64,000 nt of DNA, from NCBI GenBank assembly GCA_012719035.1, contig JAAYBD010000039.1:1-64000 (forward strand). The letters run 5' to 3'. This document shows, one piece after another, positions 1 to 8,258 of the stretch. The stretch is from Clostridiales bacterium (GTDB lineage Bacteria > Bacillota > Clostridia > Oscillospirales > Oscillospiraceae). Every line of letters begins with the position of its first letter. The stretch's first letter is position 1. Below the pieces are notes generated by a model. The model searched no databases. It worked only from the letters and a program-made list of their open reading frames with translations, and was not told where the DNA came from. Both the position numbers and the translations under genes were made by a program.

Positions 1-345
1 GATAAGCTGATTCTGCCGGAGCCCTGCCCTCGCTCCCATCCGAGCTGGTTTGGGTATCTTATGACCTGCAGGGAGGGCGTCAGCCGCAATCGGGTAACGC
101 AGTTTTTGGAGGAGCGCGGAGTGCAGACGCGCACTTTGTTTGCGGGAAATATTCTCAAGCATCCATGCGCCGATGAATTGCACGCTTCGTCCCGATACCG
201 TATTGCAGGCAATCTTTCTAATACCGACCGCGTGCTGAATCAAGCCTTCTGGGTCGGGGTGTATCCCGGACTTTCGGAGGCACAGATTTCCAGAATTGCA
301 GATACTATCATAAAAGCTCTGGAGAGGGAGGAAACGGAGGAATGA
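1..345 (+). CDS. rfbH: RfbH-like CDP-4-keto-6-deoxyglucose 3-dehydrase, C-terminal fragment
   Basis: The reading frame is open from the first base, so only the last 114 residues are present and the start lies outside the window. The visible part reads PSWFGY, then RVTQFLEERGVQTR, LFAGNILKHPC and FWVGVYPGLSE. These match the C-terminus of RfbH/DdhC (E1), a PMP-dependent iron-sulfur enzyme of the DegT/DnrJ aminotransferase fold that removes the C3 hydroxyl of CDP-4-keto-6-deoxyglucose together with an E3 reductase. The catalytic residues are upstream and cannot be checked. The stop codon overlaps the ATG of the next gene (ATGA), so the two are translationally coupled. The downstream genes fit the same CDP-3,6-dideoxyhexose pathway. 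Confidence 0.82.
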   Translation, partial: DKLILPEPCPRSHPSWFGYLMTCREGVSRNRVTQFLEERGVQTRTLFAGNILKHPCADELHASSRYRIAGNLSNTDRVLNQAFWVGVYPGLSEAQISRIADTIIKALEREETEE

Positions 346-1250
346 AAGCTGCTGTCGTAACGGGGGCGGGCGGTTTTTTAGGCAGTGCACTGGTTGCGGA
401 GCTGAGAGGGCATGGCGTAAAGGTACTGGCAATTTCGCGAAGCCGGAGCTGTCTGACGGATGATGAGGGTGTTGAGCGCCTGACTTTAGAGCTTTCGCAA
501 TTGGGCACGCTTGCTTCCATGACAGAGCCGCGCTGGGACACCTTTTACCATCTTGCGTGGGAAGGAAGCGCAGGGGAAAAACGGAAGAACGCGGGGCTTC
601 AATTGCGCGGAGTACAGACGACCGTTGAAGCCGTACGGGCAGCAAAGGCTTTAGGGTGCAGTATGTTTATCGGTGCGGGAAGCATTATGGAAAAAGAGCT
701 GCTCGCTTCATCGGCGAAGCCGGGACTGCGCCCCGCGCAGGGGCATATCTACTCCGCTGCAAAGCTGGCTGCCCACCACATGAGCGAGTGTACTGCGGCG
801 GAACTGGGGATTTACCACATATGGCCCATAATTACGAATGCCTATGGCGAAGGAGAGACATCGCCGCGGCTTCTGAACACTACAATAAGGAAAATAATCC
901 GCGGGGAGGAGCTGTGCTTTACCGACGGAAGACAGAATTATGATTTTATCCATGTGAGGGACGCTGCAAAGGCTTTGCGTATGTTAGGCGAGCGGGGAGA
1001 GCCCTTTAGGGAATATGTCATCGGAAGCGGTACGGCGCGCCCGCTGAGAGAATTTCTTCTGGAGATGCAGGCGGTTTTGGCGCCGGAGAGGGAATTTATA
1101 TTCGGAGACATTCCATTTGAAGGCATATCCCTTCCGCTTGAACAGTTTGACATCAGCCCTCTGCGGCGGGACACCGGCTTTGAACCGGAGATTTCCTTTT
1201 CACAAGGGATTCGGCAAACCATGAACTGGATACTGAATATCCGACAATAG
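342..1250 (+). CDS. NAD(P)-dependent epimerase/dehydratase (CDP-dideoxyhexose reductase candidate)
   Basis: This is a 302-residue extended short-chain dehydrogenase. The Rossmann motif TGAGGFLGS lies at residues 7-15, with the catalytic triad as Ser114, Tyr137 and Lys141 (YSAAK). An AGGAG-type ribosome site precedes the ATG, which overlaps the stop of the RfbH-like gene. Next to RfbH and an RmlC-like epimerase, the likely role is the final 4-keto reduction of a CDP-3,6-dideoxyhexose, as in AscF, or as in abequose and paratose synthases. The family assignment comes from motifs; the exact sugar is inferred from the neighbours. A general UDP-sugar epimerase is possible but less likely in this position. 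Confidence 0.75.
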   Translation: MKAAVVTGAGGFLGSALVAELRGHGVKVLAISRSRSCLTDDEGVERLTLELSQLGTLASMTEPRWDTFYHLAWEGSAGEKRKNAGLQLRGVQTTVEAVRAAKALGCSMFIGAGSIMEKELLASSAKPGLRPAQGHIYSAAKLAAHHMSECTAAELGIYHIWPIITNAYGEGETSPRLLNTTIRKIIRGEELCFTDGRQNYDFIHVRDAAKALRMLGERGEPFREYVIGSGTARPLREFLLEMQAVLAPEREFIFGDIPFEGISLPLEQFDISPLRRDTGFEPEISFSQGIRQTMNWILNIRQ

Positions 1251-1271
1251 AAACGCAACGGAGGTGTTTTA

Positions 1272-1859
1272 ATGCCGCGGCTTGCTTTTTTTCCCGCGCG
1301 CATAAAAGGGCTTTGCCTTATCAAGCCATTTTTTGCGCAGGATGAGCGCGGTTATTTTCTAAAGAGCTTTGAGCGGGACGCGTTTCTGGCTCATGGCATC
1401 GATATGGACATACAGGAGAGTTTTGAAACATGGTCACACAAGGGCGTCCTGCGCGGTATGCATTTTCAAAGAAAAGCACCGCAGGGAAAGCTGATTCGGG
1501 CGTTGAAAGGACGTATTTTTGATGTGGCGGCAGACCTGCGGCAAGGCTCTGACACATTTGGGCAATGGGAAGGATTCATGCTGGATGACGAGGAGCGCTG
1601 TTCTCTTTACATTCCCCCGGGTTTTGCCCACGGCTTTCTGGTGGTGTCGGAAACAGCACAGGTCAGCTATCAATGTGCCGGAGCGTATCTTGAAGAGGAA
1701 GATACCGGCATTATTTGGAATGACCCCGATATTTCCATTCAATGGCCCCTGCATATGGTGGATAGTCTTGTGGTTTCCCCGCGGGATAGGGGACTTCCGA
1801 GCCTGAGGGAGTTTCTGCAGGCGCAACAGGCATCATATAAGGAGGAGCCTATGCTATGA
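1272..1859 (+). CDS. RmlC-like sugar nucleotide 3,5-epimerase (AscE-type candidate)
   Basis: The 195-residue protein has the RmlC cupin pattern: ERGYF near residue 25, GVLRGMHFQ with the catalytic base His64, KLIRALKGRIFDVAADLR, and IPPGFAHGF. The end of the fold reads NDPDISIQWPL. RmlC epimerises dTDP-4-keto-6-deoxyglucose; AscE is a CDP-sugar C5-epimerase homologue. Because the operon carries an RfbH-type dehydrase, a CDP-sugar substrate leading to an L-configured 3,6-dideoxyhexose such as ascarylose is more likely than rhamnose. A GGAGGT ribosome site sits about 8 bases before the ATG. The stop codon overlaps the start of the glycosyltransferase. Confidence 0.78.
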   Translation: MPRLAFFPARIKGLCLIKPFFAQDERGYFLKSFERDAFLAHGIDMDIQESFETWSHKGVLRGMHFQRKAPQGKLIRALKGRIFDVAADLRQGSDTFGQWEGFMLDDEERCSLYIPPGFAHGFLVVSETAQVSYQCAGAYLEEEDTGIIWNDPDISIQWPLHMVDSLVVSPRDRGLPSLREFLQAQQASYKEEPML

Positions 1860-3718
1860 TTTCACCGCAGCTTGAGTATCAATTTGCGAAAGATGCCTAT
1901 GGGCAGAGCGTTTTGGCGCTTTTTTCATCGCTTCTATATGCTGCAGACCAACCGGTAGAGAGATGGATGGAAAATGTGCCGGAATTACTGGAGCAAATCA
2001 GCGGGGATTTGTCCCGGCTTGACGAGCTTTGTCAGGTCAGCTCATTTCTTATGGAAGAATCGTTCTATACGGCACAAATGGAAAATGTCCGCTTCACTCT
2101 TGAAAAGATAAAAAGCGCCGCAGAAAAGGAAAACGGGACAGGTGTCGCATCCTTAGTGAGATACCAGCTCAAGAGTTTTTTGCTTGAGCTGCAAGAGGAG
2201 ATATATTTCTGGTCATATGTATATCCGCAGCGCGAAAGATGGAACGAATATTATAAATCGGAATTTGCGGCCCACCATAAGAATGAATATATAGCACAAG
2301 GGCGGGACGTGTACGAGGTTTCTATTTTCGTACCGGCAAAGGATAAGCTGGAGTATACGCGGCAATGTGTGGAAAGCATTCTTCGCGAAACCGACGGTTC
2401 AAAGATAAGCTACGAGCTAATCTTGATAAACCACGGCAGCAGGGACGGCACACAGGAGTATTTTGAATCCATACCCGGCGCAAAGCGCCTGCATTTTAAA
2501 GAGAACGTGCGCATGATGATGTTTTCTACGGCTCTTAGGGTATGCGAGGGAAAGTATGCGGTCTTTGTCAGCAACGATACTGTGCTCACAAAGGGTTGGT
2601 TGGAACTGCTTCTGGACTGTATGCGCTCAGACCCAGACATTGTCAGCGTGACTCCAACGACTCCTAATATCTCAAACTATCAGTCGATTCCGGAATCCTA
2701 CCGGAATATGGAGGAGATGGCGCGCTTTGCGGCGGATTTTAACAGGCAAGACCCGTCAAAATGGGAACAGCGTGTGCGCATTATGCCGGTAATTGCGCTG
2801 TATGACATTGAAAAGCTCAATCAAATCGGCTTTGCGGATCGCTATTTCCACACTATGGAATTCTGGGATGATGATTTTTCGCTTCGCGCCCGCAGAGCGG
2901 GGTATAAGCAGATTTTGTGCAGGGATGTGTTCTGTCACCACTATGGGAGCATTACGGGAGGAGAGGCGCAGACAAAGGAAAACACTTTGCAGATCGGACG
3001 GAAATTATTTATAACTAAGCACGGCGTCGACCCATGGGGAAATGGTGCATATTACGACTATTACATATGCACACAGCTTAAAAGTATAAAATTGCCCGCC
3101 GTACAGGAAGCTGAGATTTTAGGGGTAGACTGCGGTTTTGGCGACACACCTTTGCAGATAGCAAACATATTGCGAAATAACGGAATCGCAGCACAGATTG
3201 ACAGCGTGACTGCGCAGAAGCAATATTCGGGGGATTTAAAATCAATAAGCCGCACATTGCTGCTTGCGGATGATGAGCGTGGCTTACTTGGCTGTCTTTT
3301 TAAGGATCTCTCAGAAAGACAATACGACTACATCTATATCTCAAGACCCCTTGAGCAATATGTGGAATGGAGAGAACTTTTAGATTGCCTTTCAGACCTT
3401 CTGAAGCCGGGAGGGATTCTGATGCTGCACCTTTCAAATGCGCTGGATATTACAAATTTTCAGTGGTTCAGCGCACTGGCGTTTCCCGCCGGACGGGAGC
3501 GCCTGAATTATCTGAATCCCGATGTCGTCGAAGCTCATCTAAAGAGCAGGCTTGGCGGAGTTTTTAGGCAGCAAAGACGCGGATGGGCTTCCAAGGGACT
3601 TTTGAACGATATGGTCAAACAGGTTCGTGTGCCTTGGCTTCCGGAAGAAGCTCTTGCCTCGCTTATGGATACGGTCGGATTCCAGTATTTCGGAACAAAA
3701 GGAGGTTTGACGGAATAA
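1856..3718 (+). CDS. Two-domain GT2 glycosyltransferase with C-terminal methyltransferase-like domain
   Basis: The protein has 620 residues. After an N-terminal helical region of about 150 residues there is a GT-A domain: VSIFVPAKDKLEYTRQCVESIL, then ELILINHGSRDGTQEYF, and SNDTVLTKGW where family 2 enzymes usually carry a DxD-type metal site. The C-terminal 220 residues resemble a degenerate class I methyltransferase fold (ILGVDCGFGDTPLQIA and LLKPGGILMLHLSN), with a poor SAM-binding glycine motif, so activity there is doubtful. It is translationally coupled to the epimerase and probably transfers the dideoxyhexose made upstream onto a surface glycan. A strong terminator follows directly, so this is the last gene of the operon. 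Confidence 0.75.
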   Translation: MISPQLEYQFAKDAYGQSVLALFSSLLYAADQPVERWMENVPELLEQISGDLSRLDELCQVSSFLMEESFYTAQMENVRFTLEKIKSAAEKENGTGVASLVRYQLKSFLLELQEEIYFWSYVYPQRERWNEYYKSEFAAHHKNEYIAQGRDVYEVSIFVPAKDKLEYTRQCVESILRETDGSKISYELILINHGSRDGTQEYFESIPGAKRLHFKENVRMMMFSTALRVCEGKYAVFVSNDTVLTKGWLELLLDCMRSDPDIVSVTPTTPNISNYQSIPESYRNMEEMARFAADFNRQDPSKWEQRVRIMPVIALYDIEKLNQIGFADRYFHTMEFWDDDFSLRARRAGYKQILCRDVFCHHYGSITGGEAQTKENTLQIGRKLFITKHGVDPWGNGAYYDYYICTQLKSIKLPAVQEAEILGVDCGFGDTPLQIANILRNNGIAAQIDSVTAQKQYSGDLKSISRTLLLADDERGLLGCLFKDLSERQYDYIYISRPLEQYVEWRELLDCLSDLLKPGGILMLHLSNALDITNFQWFSALAFPAGRERLNYLNPDVVEAHLKSRLGGVFRQQRRGWASKGLLNDMVKQVRVPWLPEEALASLMDTVGFQYFGTKGGLTE

Positions 3719-3731
3719 GCCGCTTAGATAA

Positions 3732-3776
3732 AACAGACTCTCAGAAGCACTGTGCTTCTGAGAGTCTGTTTTTTAT
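3732..3776 (+). terminator. Strong bidirectional terminator
   Basis: A perfect 19-bp stem (arms 3732-3750 and 3752-3770, starting AACAGACTCTCAGAAGC) is followed by a T run. It ends the glycan operon and also lies just past the stop of the convergent LysR gene, where its A-rich left flank could serve the other strand. Confidence 0.9.
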
Positions 3777-3791
3777 TAAAATAAAGATGGC

Positions 3792-4687
3792 TCATTTTGA
3801 TTGGTCTGCTGACAATCCTGTAAAAAAAGCCTTTGTAGTCTCAAAGAAGGCTTTTCCGGCCTCGCTTAGATAATGATCTTTGCGCCAAGTAAGACCGATT
3901 GTTGCTATAGGAGCTTCATCGATTTCCACGAAGTTATCGCATAGGTCCGCGTTTCTCAAAGTCATTGATTTGGGCGCAACAGCTATACCCAATCCATCCT
4001 TTACAAAGTTGAAAATTGAAGAAGTGTCGGTGGTTTCAACAGAATTGTTGGCAACGATACCGGCAGTTTTGAAATATATATCCTGCATATCCCGAGTCCC
4101 ATATCCGACGCTTACGCTGATAAAATTCTCATCTTTTAATTCTTCGAACGAAACGGATTTCCTGTCTTTGAGCCAGTGATCGGAAGGATATACGATAACG
4201 CCCTGCTCTGTATAAAGCAGTAAACTTTCTAAGTCCGGCTCCTCCGTCAGCAAAGGACAGCAGATGGCAAAATCCGCATCGCCATCGAGAAGCATACGAA
4301 TGATTCTCCGCCTCTTTGCGGAATATTGCTGGATGTTCAGATTTGGAGAGTTCTGTTTATTTGCTTTGAGCAAGCCGGGCATATATGTACTTACATTTGT
4401 TACAATGGTCAGCTGAGTAGATTGACGTTTGTGTATCTCCTGAATCTTTTTCTTGGAGTCTTCAAATTCATAGAATAGTTTGACAATGTTGTGGTAAAAC
4501 TCCTTTCCGCAAGGGTTTAAGCGTATTCCGCGTCCACCCTATCAAACAACTGCACGCCAAGCTCGGTTTCCAATTCGATAATGACGTGGCTTAAATGCGA
4601 CTGGGAAACAAAGAGGTCGTTGGCAGCCTTTGTCAGATGCTCAAGCTCTGCAACGCGCTTGAAATATTGGAGATGTCTCAGCTCCAT
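3792..4687 (-). pseudogene. LysR-family regulator broken by a frameshift
   Basis: The N-terminal half starts at the ATG at 4687 (MELRHLQYFKRVAELEHLTK, preceded by GGAGG) and gives a LysR winged helix-turn-helix up to LFDRV, then runs out of frame to a stop at 4517. The expected continuation GGRGIRLNPCGKEFY, the linker and the substrate-binding domain are all present in another frame, without stops, down to 3792. The break falls at a GGG run (4537-4539, minus strand); one extra G would restore LFDRGGRGIRLN. It is either a recent pseudogene or a sequencing error in a homopolymer. It is divergent from a CoA-transferase gene, which is the usual arrangement for a LysR target. Restored length would be about 298 residues, normal for the family. 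Confidence 0.88.
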
Positions 4688-4754
4688 GACGCTACCTCCG
4701 CTAATGCTGAACAATTCAGCGCTGTGGCACATGAATTTAATATATATTAGGCAT

Positions 4755-4791
4755 TTTACAACATCATAAAACAATGTTATTTTAATGTCAA
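4755..4791. promoter_or_regulatory. Overlapping divergent promoters for lysR and CoA-transferase
   Basis: On the minus strand, TTGACA (4791-4786) and TATGAT (4768-4763) are 17 bases apart and face the LysR gene. On the plus strand, TTTACA (4755-4760) and TATTTT (4778-4783), also 17 apart, could serve the CoA-transferase. An AACAT-N9-ATGTT dyad lies in the overlap and is a plausible LysR binding site, so binding there could switch both promoters. The plus-strand promoter is the weaker call. Confidence 0.5.
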
Positions 4792-4838
4792 GACTTATGT
4801 CGATTTAATTATTAAATTATAATTGTGGAGGTATGATG

Positions 4839-6131
4839 ATGAGCGGTTGGAAAGAGATTTATAGGAAAAAGCTTGTCTCGATTGAAGAAGCGGCATCAAA
4901 AATCGAATCGGGGGATAAATGTTGGCTTGGTCCATGTTCTGCGGCTCCTATCCAACTGATGGAAGCTATCTGCGACAGGGCAAATGAATTAAAAAATGTT
5001 GATATCATAACAGGAATGGCCTTGTATCCATTTAAATTTTTCCAGTCTCCGGATTACATCGGGAAAATAAATTTCCACACAATTTTTTACGGTCCGGTTG
5101 AGAGAAATTTCTATAAAGTCGGTAATGTCAATATAAACTCTGTACATCTGTCAGAATTTTCCGGCAGTATGCAGCCGATATACGGCGTAAATACTATGCT
5201 TGCGGATGTATCTGTCCCTGATGAAGAAGGCTATATGTATTATGGTCCCATGGGTGTTGCGGCTAATGGTGAAGTTGCTGGGTTTGCGAAAAAAATAATT
5301 GTTCAGGTGAACAAGTTCCAGCCGAAGGTTTCGGGTATAAAGCACCGAATCCATGTCAGTGAAGTCGACTATATCTGCGAATACGATCATATGCTGCCGG
5401 AATTGCCGCAGCCGGAAATAACAGAGGTCGAAAAGAAAATCGCGGAGCATCTGCTCCCGCGCATAAAGGACGGCTCATGCATCCAGATAGGACTCGGCGG
5501 ACTTGCAAATGCGGTAGGATATGGACTTGAAAATAAAAAAGAACTTTCAGTACATACGGAAATGTTTACAGACTCAATGGTATACCTTGCAAAGAAAGGC
5601 GTAATAACAGGGAAAATGTTTGCCGCTTTCGGTCTTGGAAGCACAGAGCTTTATGAGTTTGTCGGAGAAGGCAAGGTTGAGCTTTGCCCCATAAGCATTG
5701 TCAACAATCCCTACGAAATAGCCAAGAAAGATAACTTTGTTTCAATCAACGCCTGCCTGATGGCAGACATCACAGGACAAGTCTGCTCCGAAACGATAGG
5801 GCATTATATCTACAGCTCTACAGGCGGGCAGCTCGACTATGCAAAGGGCGTTGCAATGTCTAAGGGCGGTCAGGGTTTTCTCTGCATGCCCTCTACCGTA
5901 AAGAATAAAGACGGCTCCATAGGATCAACGATTACTCTTAATCTGCCTGCCGGAGAAATCGTCACGACTCCGCGCTCCGAAGTTATGAACATCGTAACAG
6001 AGTATGGAATTGCAGATCTTTATCATCAGCCGATACGTGAAAGAGTTAAGAGAATGATTTCTATCGCCCATCCCGATTTCCGCGAGCAGCTTCATAAGCA
6101 GGCACTTGAAGCGGGCTTGATTCGGGAGTAA
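4839..6131 (+). CDS. Acetyl-CoA hydrolase/transferase family CoA-transferase (4-hydroxybutyrate CoA-transferase-like)
   Basis: The 430-residue protein begins SGWKEIYRKKLVSIEEAA and has the family glycine motif IGLGGLANAVGYGL and HTEMFTDSMVYLAKKGVI, in which the Glu is the expected catalytic residue that carries the CoA thioester. The late segment IVTEYGIADL is also typical. Such enzymes move CoA from acetyl- or butyryl-CoA to short acids such as 4-hydroxybutyrate in clostridial fermentation. Three ATGs stand in a row (4833, 4836, 4839); the third is best placed relative to GGAGG at 4827-4831, so it is used here. It stands alone between its divergent LysR gene and a terminator. The acid substrate cannot be told from sequence. 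Confidence 0.87.
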   Translation: MSGWKEIYRKKLVSIEEAASKIESGDKCWLGPCSAAPIQLMEAICDRANELKNVDIITGMALYPFKFFQSPDYIGKINFHTIFYGPVERNFYKVGNVNINSVHLSEFSGSMQPIYGVNTMLADVSVPDEEGYMYYGPMGVAANGEVAGFAKKIIVQVNKFQPKVSGIKHRIHVSEVDYICEYDHMLPELPQPEITEVEKKIAEHLLPRIKDGSCIQIGLGGLANAVGYGLENKKELSVHTEMFTDSMVYLAKKGVITGKMFAAFGLGSTELYEFVGEGKVELCPISIVNNPYEIAKKDNFVSINACLMADITGQVCSETIGHYIYSSTGGQLDYAKGVAMSKGGQGFLCMPSTVKNKDGSIGSTITLNLPAGEIVTTPRSEVMNIVTEYGIADLYHQPIRERVKRMISIAHPDFREQLHKQALEAGLIRE

Positions 6132-6151
6132 ATTTGTTGCTCATAGATAAG

Positions 6152-6186
6152 AAAAGCCGTCCGCATTATATGCGGGCGGCTTTTTC
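6152..6186 (+). terminator. Terminator after CoA-transferase
   Basis: The stem GCCGTCCGCAT / ATGCGGGCGGC, with one G-T pair, is followed by TTTTTC. It lies 20 bases past the CoA-transferase stop and just before the convergent MerR gene. Confidence 0.88.
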
Positions 6187-6190
6187 AAGC

Positions 6191-7009
6191 TTATTTCTTT
6201 TTGATCGGGAAGCACACCTCAGTCACCAATTTATCCGGATTTTGTGTTTGAGCTGGACTGACATGATAGATGGTAAACATTGCATCAGCAAATTCGTAAT
6301 TATTATCCCTAACCCAATTTGCAACTGCTTGATTTACCGCAGAAAGCTGATCGTAGCTTCCCTTATACGTTGCGGAGGCAATGAGCACAGGCGGTACTGT
6401 TTTGAACACTACATTTTCAGTATTCCGATAAGAGCCCTGTACAGATATTTGGATTTCTACATCGGGGTCATGCTCTTTGTGCTCCTTGTCATGAAAGATG
6501 GCTATTGAATTGCAGGGATTGGCATACTGAACATTTTGAGGTGCCAGTTCTTGCATCATCATCTCCCAAAGTGTTCCTTCTTTATCGTATGAAGGAATTG
6601 TTCCTCTCAGGCTTGCTACGGTTCTTTGCGGCATTTCTTTTAATGTTACGCTGTATTCCATTATATTTTCATCCTTTCCAAGTCTATTTATGGTTGATTT
6701 AAGAAGAAGCAATTGTCTGCTGGTCTTTTCAGCCAGATCTTCCGTCTCGGACTGCTTAAGCAATAAATATTGTTTTAATGCCTGCGGATCATCGTAGGTT
6801 TTTAAGATTTCGGTTACAACTGATAAGCTAAAGCCCATTTCTTTGAGTGAATTTATTCGATTTGCGAGAGGCAGCTGCGCTTCGCTGTAGTAACGATAAC
6901 CTGTAAAATTATCAACGTTTTCCGGCACAAGCAGTCCTATTTCATCATAGTGGCGAAGCATACGTATACTAATTCTTGACAGTTTTGAAAAATCACCGAT
7001 TTTCAGCAT
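6191..7009 (-). CDS. MerR-family regulator with GyrI-like effector domain
   Basis: The 272-residue protein starts MLKIGDFSKLSRISIRMLRHYDEIGLL, a typical MerR winged helix, followed by a dimerisation coiled coil around residues 80-115. A C-terminal GyrI/AraC-effector-like domain of about 155 residues (from EYSVTLKEMPQRTVASLRG) binds small hydrophobic ligands in BmrR-type regulators. No Cys cluster for metal sensing is seen, so a drug or metabolite sensor is more likely than a metal sensor. The start at 7009 follows GGAGGA by 6 bases; a longer reading from 7027 would put that site inside the gene. It is preceded by its own 19-bp-spacer promoter. Its target may be itself only, since no gene faces it. 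Confidence 0.87.
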   Translation of the reverse strand: MLKIGDFSKLSRISIRMLRHYDEIGLLVPENVDNFTGYRYYSEAQLPLANRINSLKEMGFSLSVVTEILKTYDDPQALKQYLLLKQSETEDLAEKTSRQLLLLKSTINRLGKDENIMEYSVTLKEMPQRTVASLRGTIPSYDKEGTLWEMMMQELAPQNVQYANPCNSIAIFHDKEHKEHDPDVEIQISVQGSYRNTENVVFKTVPPVLIASATYKGSYDQLSAVNQAVANWVRDNNYEFADAMFTIYHVSPAQTQNPDKLVTEVCFPIKKK

Positions 7010-7051
7010 CTTTTTTCCTCCACACATATGTGCATTTTTGAGCTCATTTGT

Positions 7052-7082
7052 AGTATAAGGTATAACATAATGTTAGAGTCAA
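7052..7082 (-). promoter_or_regulatory. MerR-type autoregulated promoter
   Basis: Reading on the minus strand, TTGACT (7082-7077) and TATACT (7057-7052) are 19 bases apart, the overlong spacer that MerR-family activators correct by distorting DNA. Within the spacer is the perfect dyad TAACAT-T-ATGTTA (7063-7075). The expected transcript begins about 35 bases before the MerR start codon. Confidence 0.8.
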
Positions 7083-7198
7083 TAGGTTTTTAAATAAATT
7101 TTGCTTTATTCTTAAATTAATTGAAACACAACAGAATCAGTTACGTGAAAATATGAGGATTTGAGGTATTCATATGTTTTGAAGATAAGCATAAATGA

Positions 7199-7235
7199 AA
7201 TGACCGTATGGACTGTTGAAATCCATGCGGTCATT
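7199..7235 (-). terminator. Left-end terminator of the metal island
   Basis: A 14-bp stem (AATGACCGTATGGA with TCCATGCGGTCATT, one G-T pair) lies downstream of the leftward Opp1/methyltransferase 1 operon. Read in the leftward direction it matches the terminator at 39474-39510 at 33 of 37 positions, including most of the loop, and is followed by a T-rich TTTCATTTATG. The plus-strand side also has a T run, so it may work both ways. Confidence 0.75.
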
Positions 7236-7372
7236 GTTTTTGTAATATTATTTTTCCGGCTTGTTATCGGTTTTCCTCTTTTTCAATCATTATCATATTG
7301 CGTGCGACTGCCTCGCCAAAAGTGCAAGGGAAAATTTGATTGAACACTTCGGGGCATCTTGCTGAGACTCCT

Positions 7373-8245
7373 TTAATCAAGAAGATTTCTCGAATCCCAT
7401 ATCATTATTCCCACCGTACTCTTTTGCGACTGAACAAACAGCCCTTCCTCATTGAGGTGTGACATGATATATTCCCGCAGCTTTTCTCTTACCCCATCAT
7501 CAACATTTCCATAACGTCCGAAATCGCGGCAGACGGCGTCGAGCGCTTCCTCCGGAGCCTGCGTTCGTGACCACTCGCACGGGGCATAGGTCAGCTCCGG
7601 CTGATAACCGAGACTATAGATGATATTGAAAGCGTGGATAATGTCGTTTCCGCCCGCTGCGTGAAGCTCGCGCCCGAATACGATTTTCTGAAAATCGGGA
7701 CGTGAGGAATGAAGCGCCTTGCCATGCGGGGCGGCATAGCAGCAAAAACCGCGCGAGACAGCGTTCATTTTCACAAGAGAATCATAGTTGCAAATACCTG
7801 TGTTCAGCGATGAAAGTACGATATCAAATGTTTGTGGAAGCTCGTTTTCGGAAATAGCCCGCCAGTCAGCACAGAGGGGGACTATGTTTTTTATCCCTTG
7901 CTTTTCAGCTTTTTCCATCATCACCTTCTGCATTCCCGCTGAGCTGTCGAGCGCGTAAACAGTTCTGCACCTTTCGGCTAAAGTAAGCGTATAGGCACCT
8001 GTTCCGCTTCCTATATCAAGAGCAACCGCATCCGACCGAAAAGCGCCGAGCTTTTCGAGCCGCTCCATTGCAAGATTGATGCGCCGCAAATCCGTACCGA
8101 TGCCGAAATCATAGGACAAGGACATTTCATCCCAAAAAGCGGTTTTCTCATTTTCTGTGCTTTTTTCAAGGCTGAAATGCTCACTCTCACTCATGCCTAA
8201 ATCCCATTGATCGTTTGCAAAACATAAATACTGTTGAAATCTCAT
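7373..8245 (-). CDS. Class I SAM-dependent methyltransferase 1 of the metal island
   Basis: The 290-residue protein carries SAM motif I as LDIGSGTGAYTLTL near residues 75-88, with the acidic ribose contact in VYALDSS. The rest does not point to a known substrate. It is the last gene of the leftward Opp1 operon, starting 13 bases past the binding-protein stop with an AGGAGA site overlapping that junction, so it is made with the transporter. Two further methyltransferases accompany the other operons of the island, which implies that methylation of an imported ligand or tetrapyrrole is part of the system. The substrate is unknown. Confidence 0.8.
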   Translation of the reverse strand: MRFQQYLCFANDQWDLGMSESEHFSLEKSTENEKTAFWDEMSLSYDFGIGTDLRRINLAMERLEKLGAFRSDAVALDIGSGTGAYTLTLAERCRTVYALDSSAGMQKVMMEKAEKQGIKNIVPLCADWRAISENELPQTFDIVLSSLNTGICNYDSLVKMNAVSRGFCCYAAPHGKALHSSRPDFQKIVFGRELHAAGGNDIIHAFNIIYSLGYQPELTYAPCEWSRTQAPEEALDAVCRDFGRYGNVDDGVREKLREYIMSHLNEEGLFVQSQKSTVGIMIWDSRNLLD

Positions 8246-8258
8246 GGATTTTCTCCTT

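Larger units (their letters stand above)
7028..7372. other. Intergenic stretch between MerR and the island
   Basis: This 345-base gap holds the MerR promoter (7052-7082) and the left-end terminator of the island (7199-7235). Short open frames here lack ribosome sites and recognisable products. The remainder (about 7083-7198 and 7236-7372) is AT-rich and I see nothing definite in it. Confidence 0.6.

Noticed and set aside
7161..7343. 60-codon open frame over the left-end terminator
   Set aside because: It runs across the hairpin at 7199-7235, lacks a ribosome site, and its hydrophobic stretch comes from the T-rich tract.
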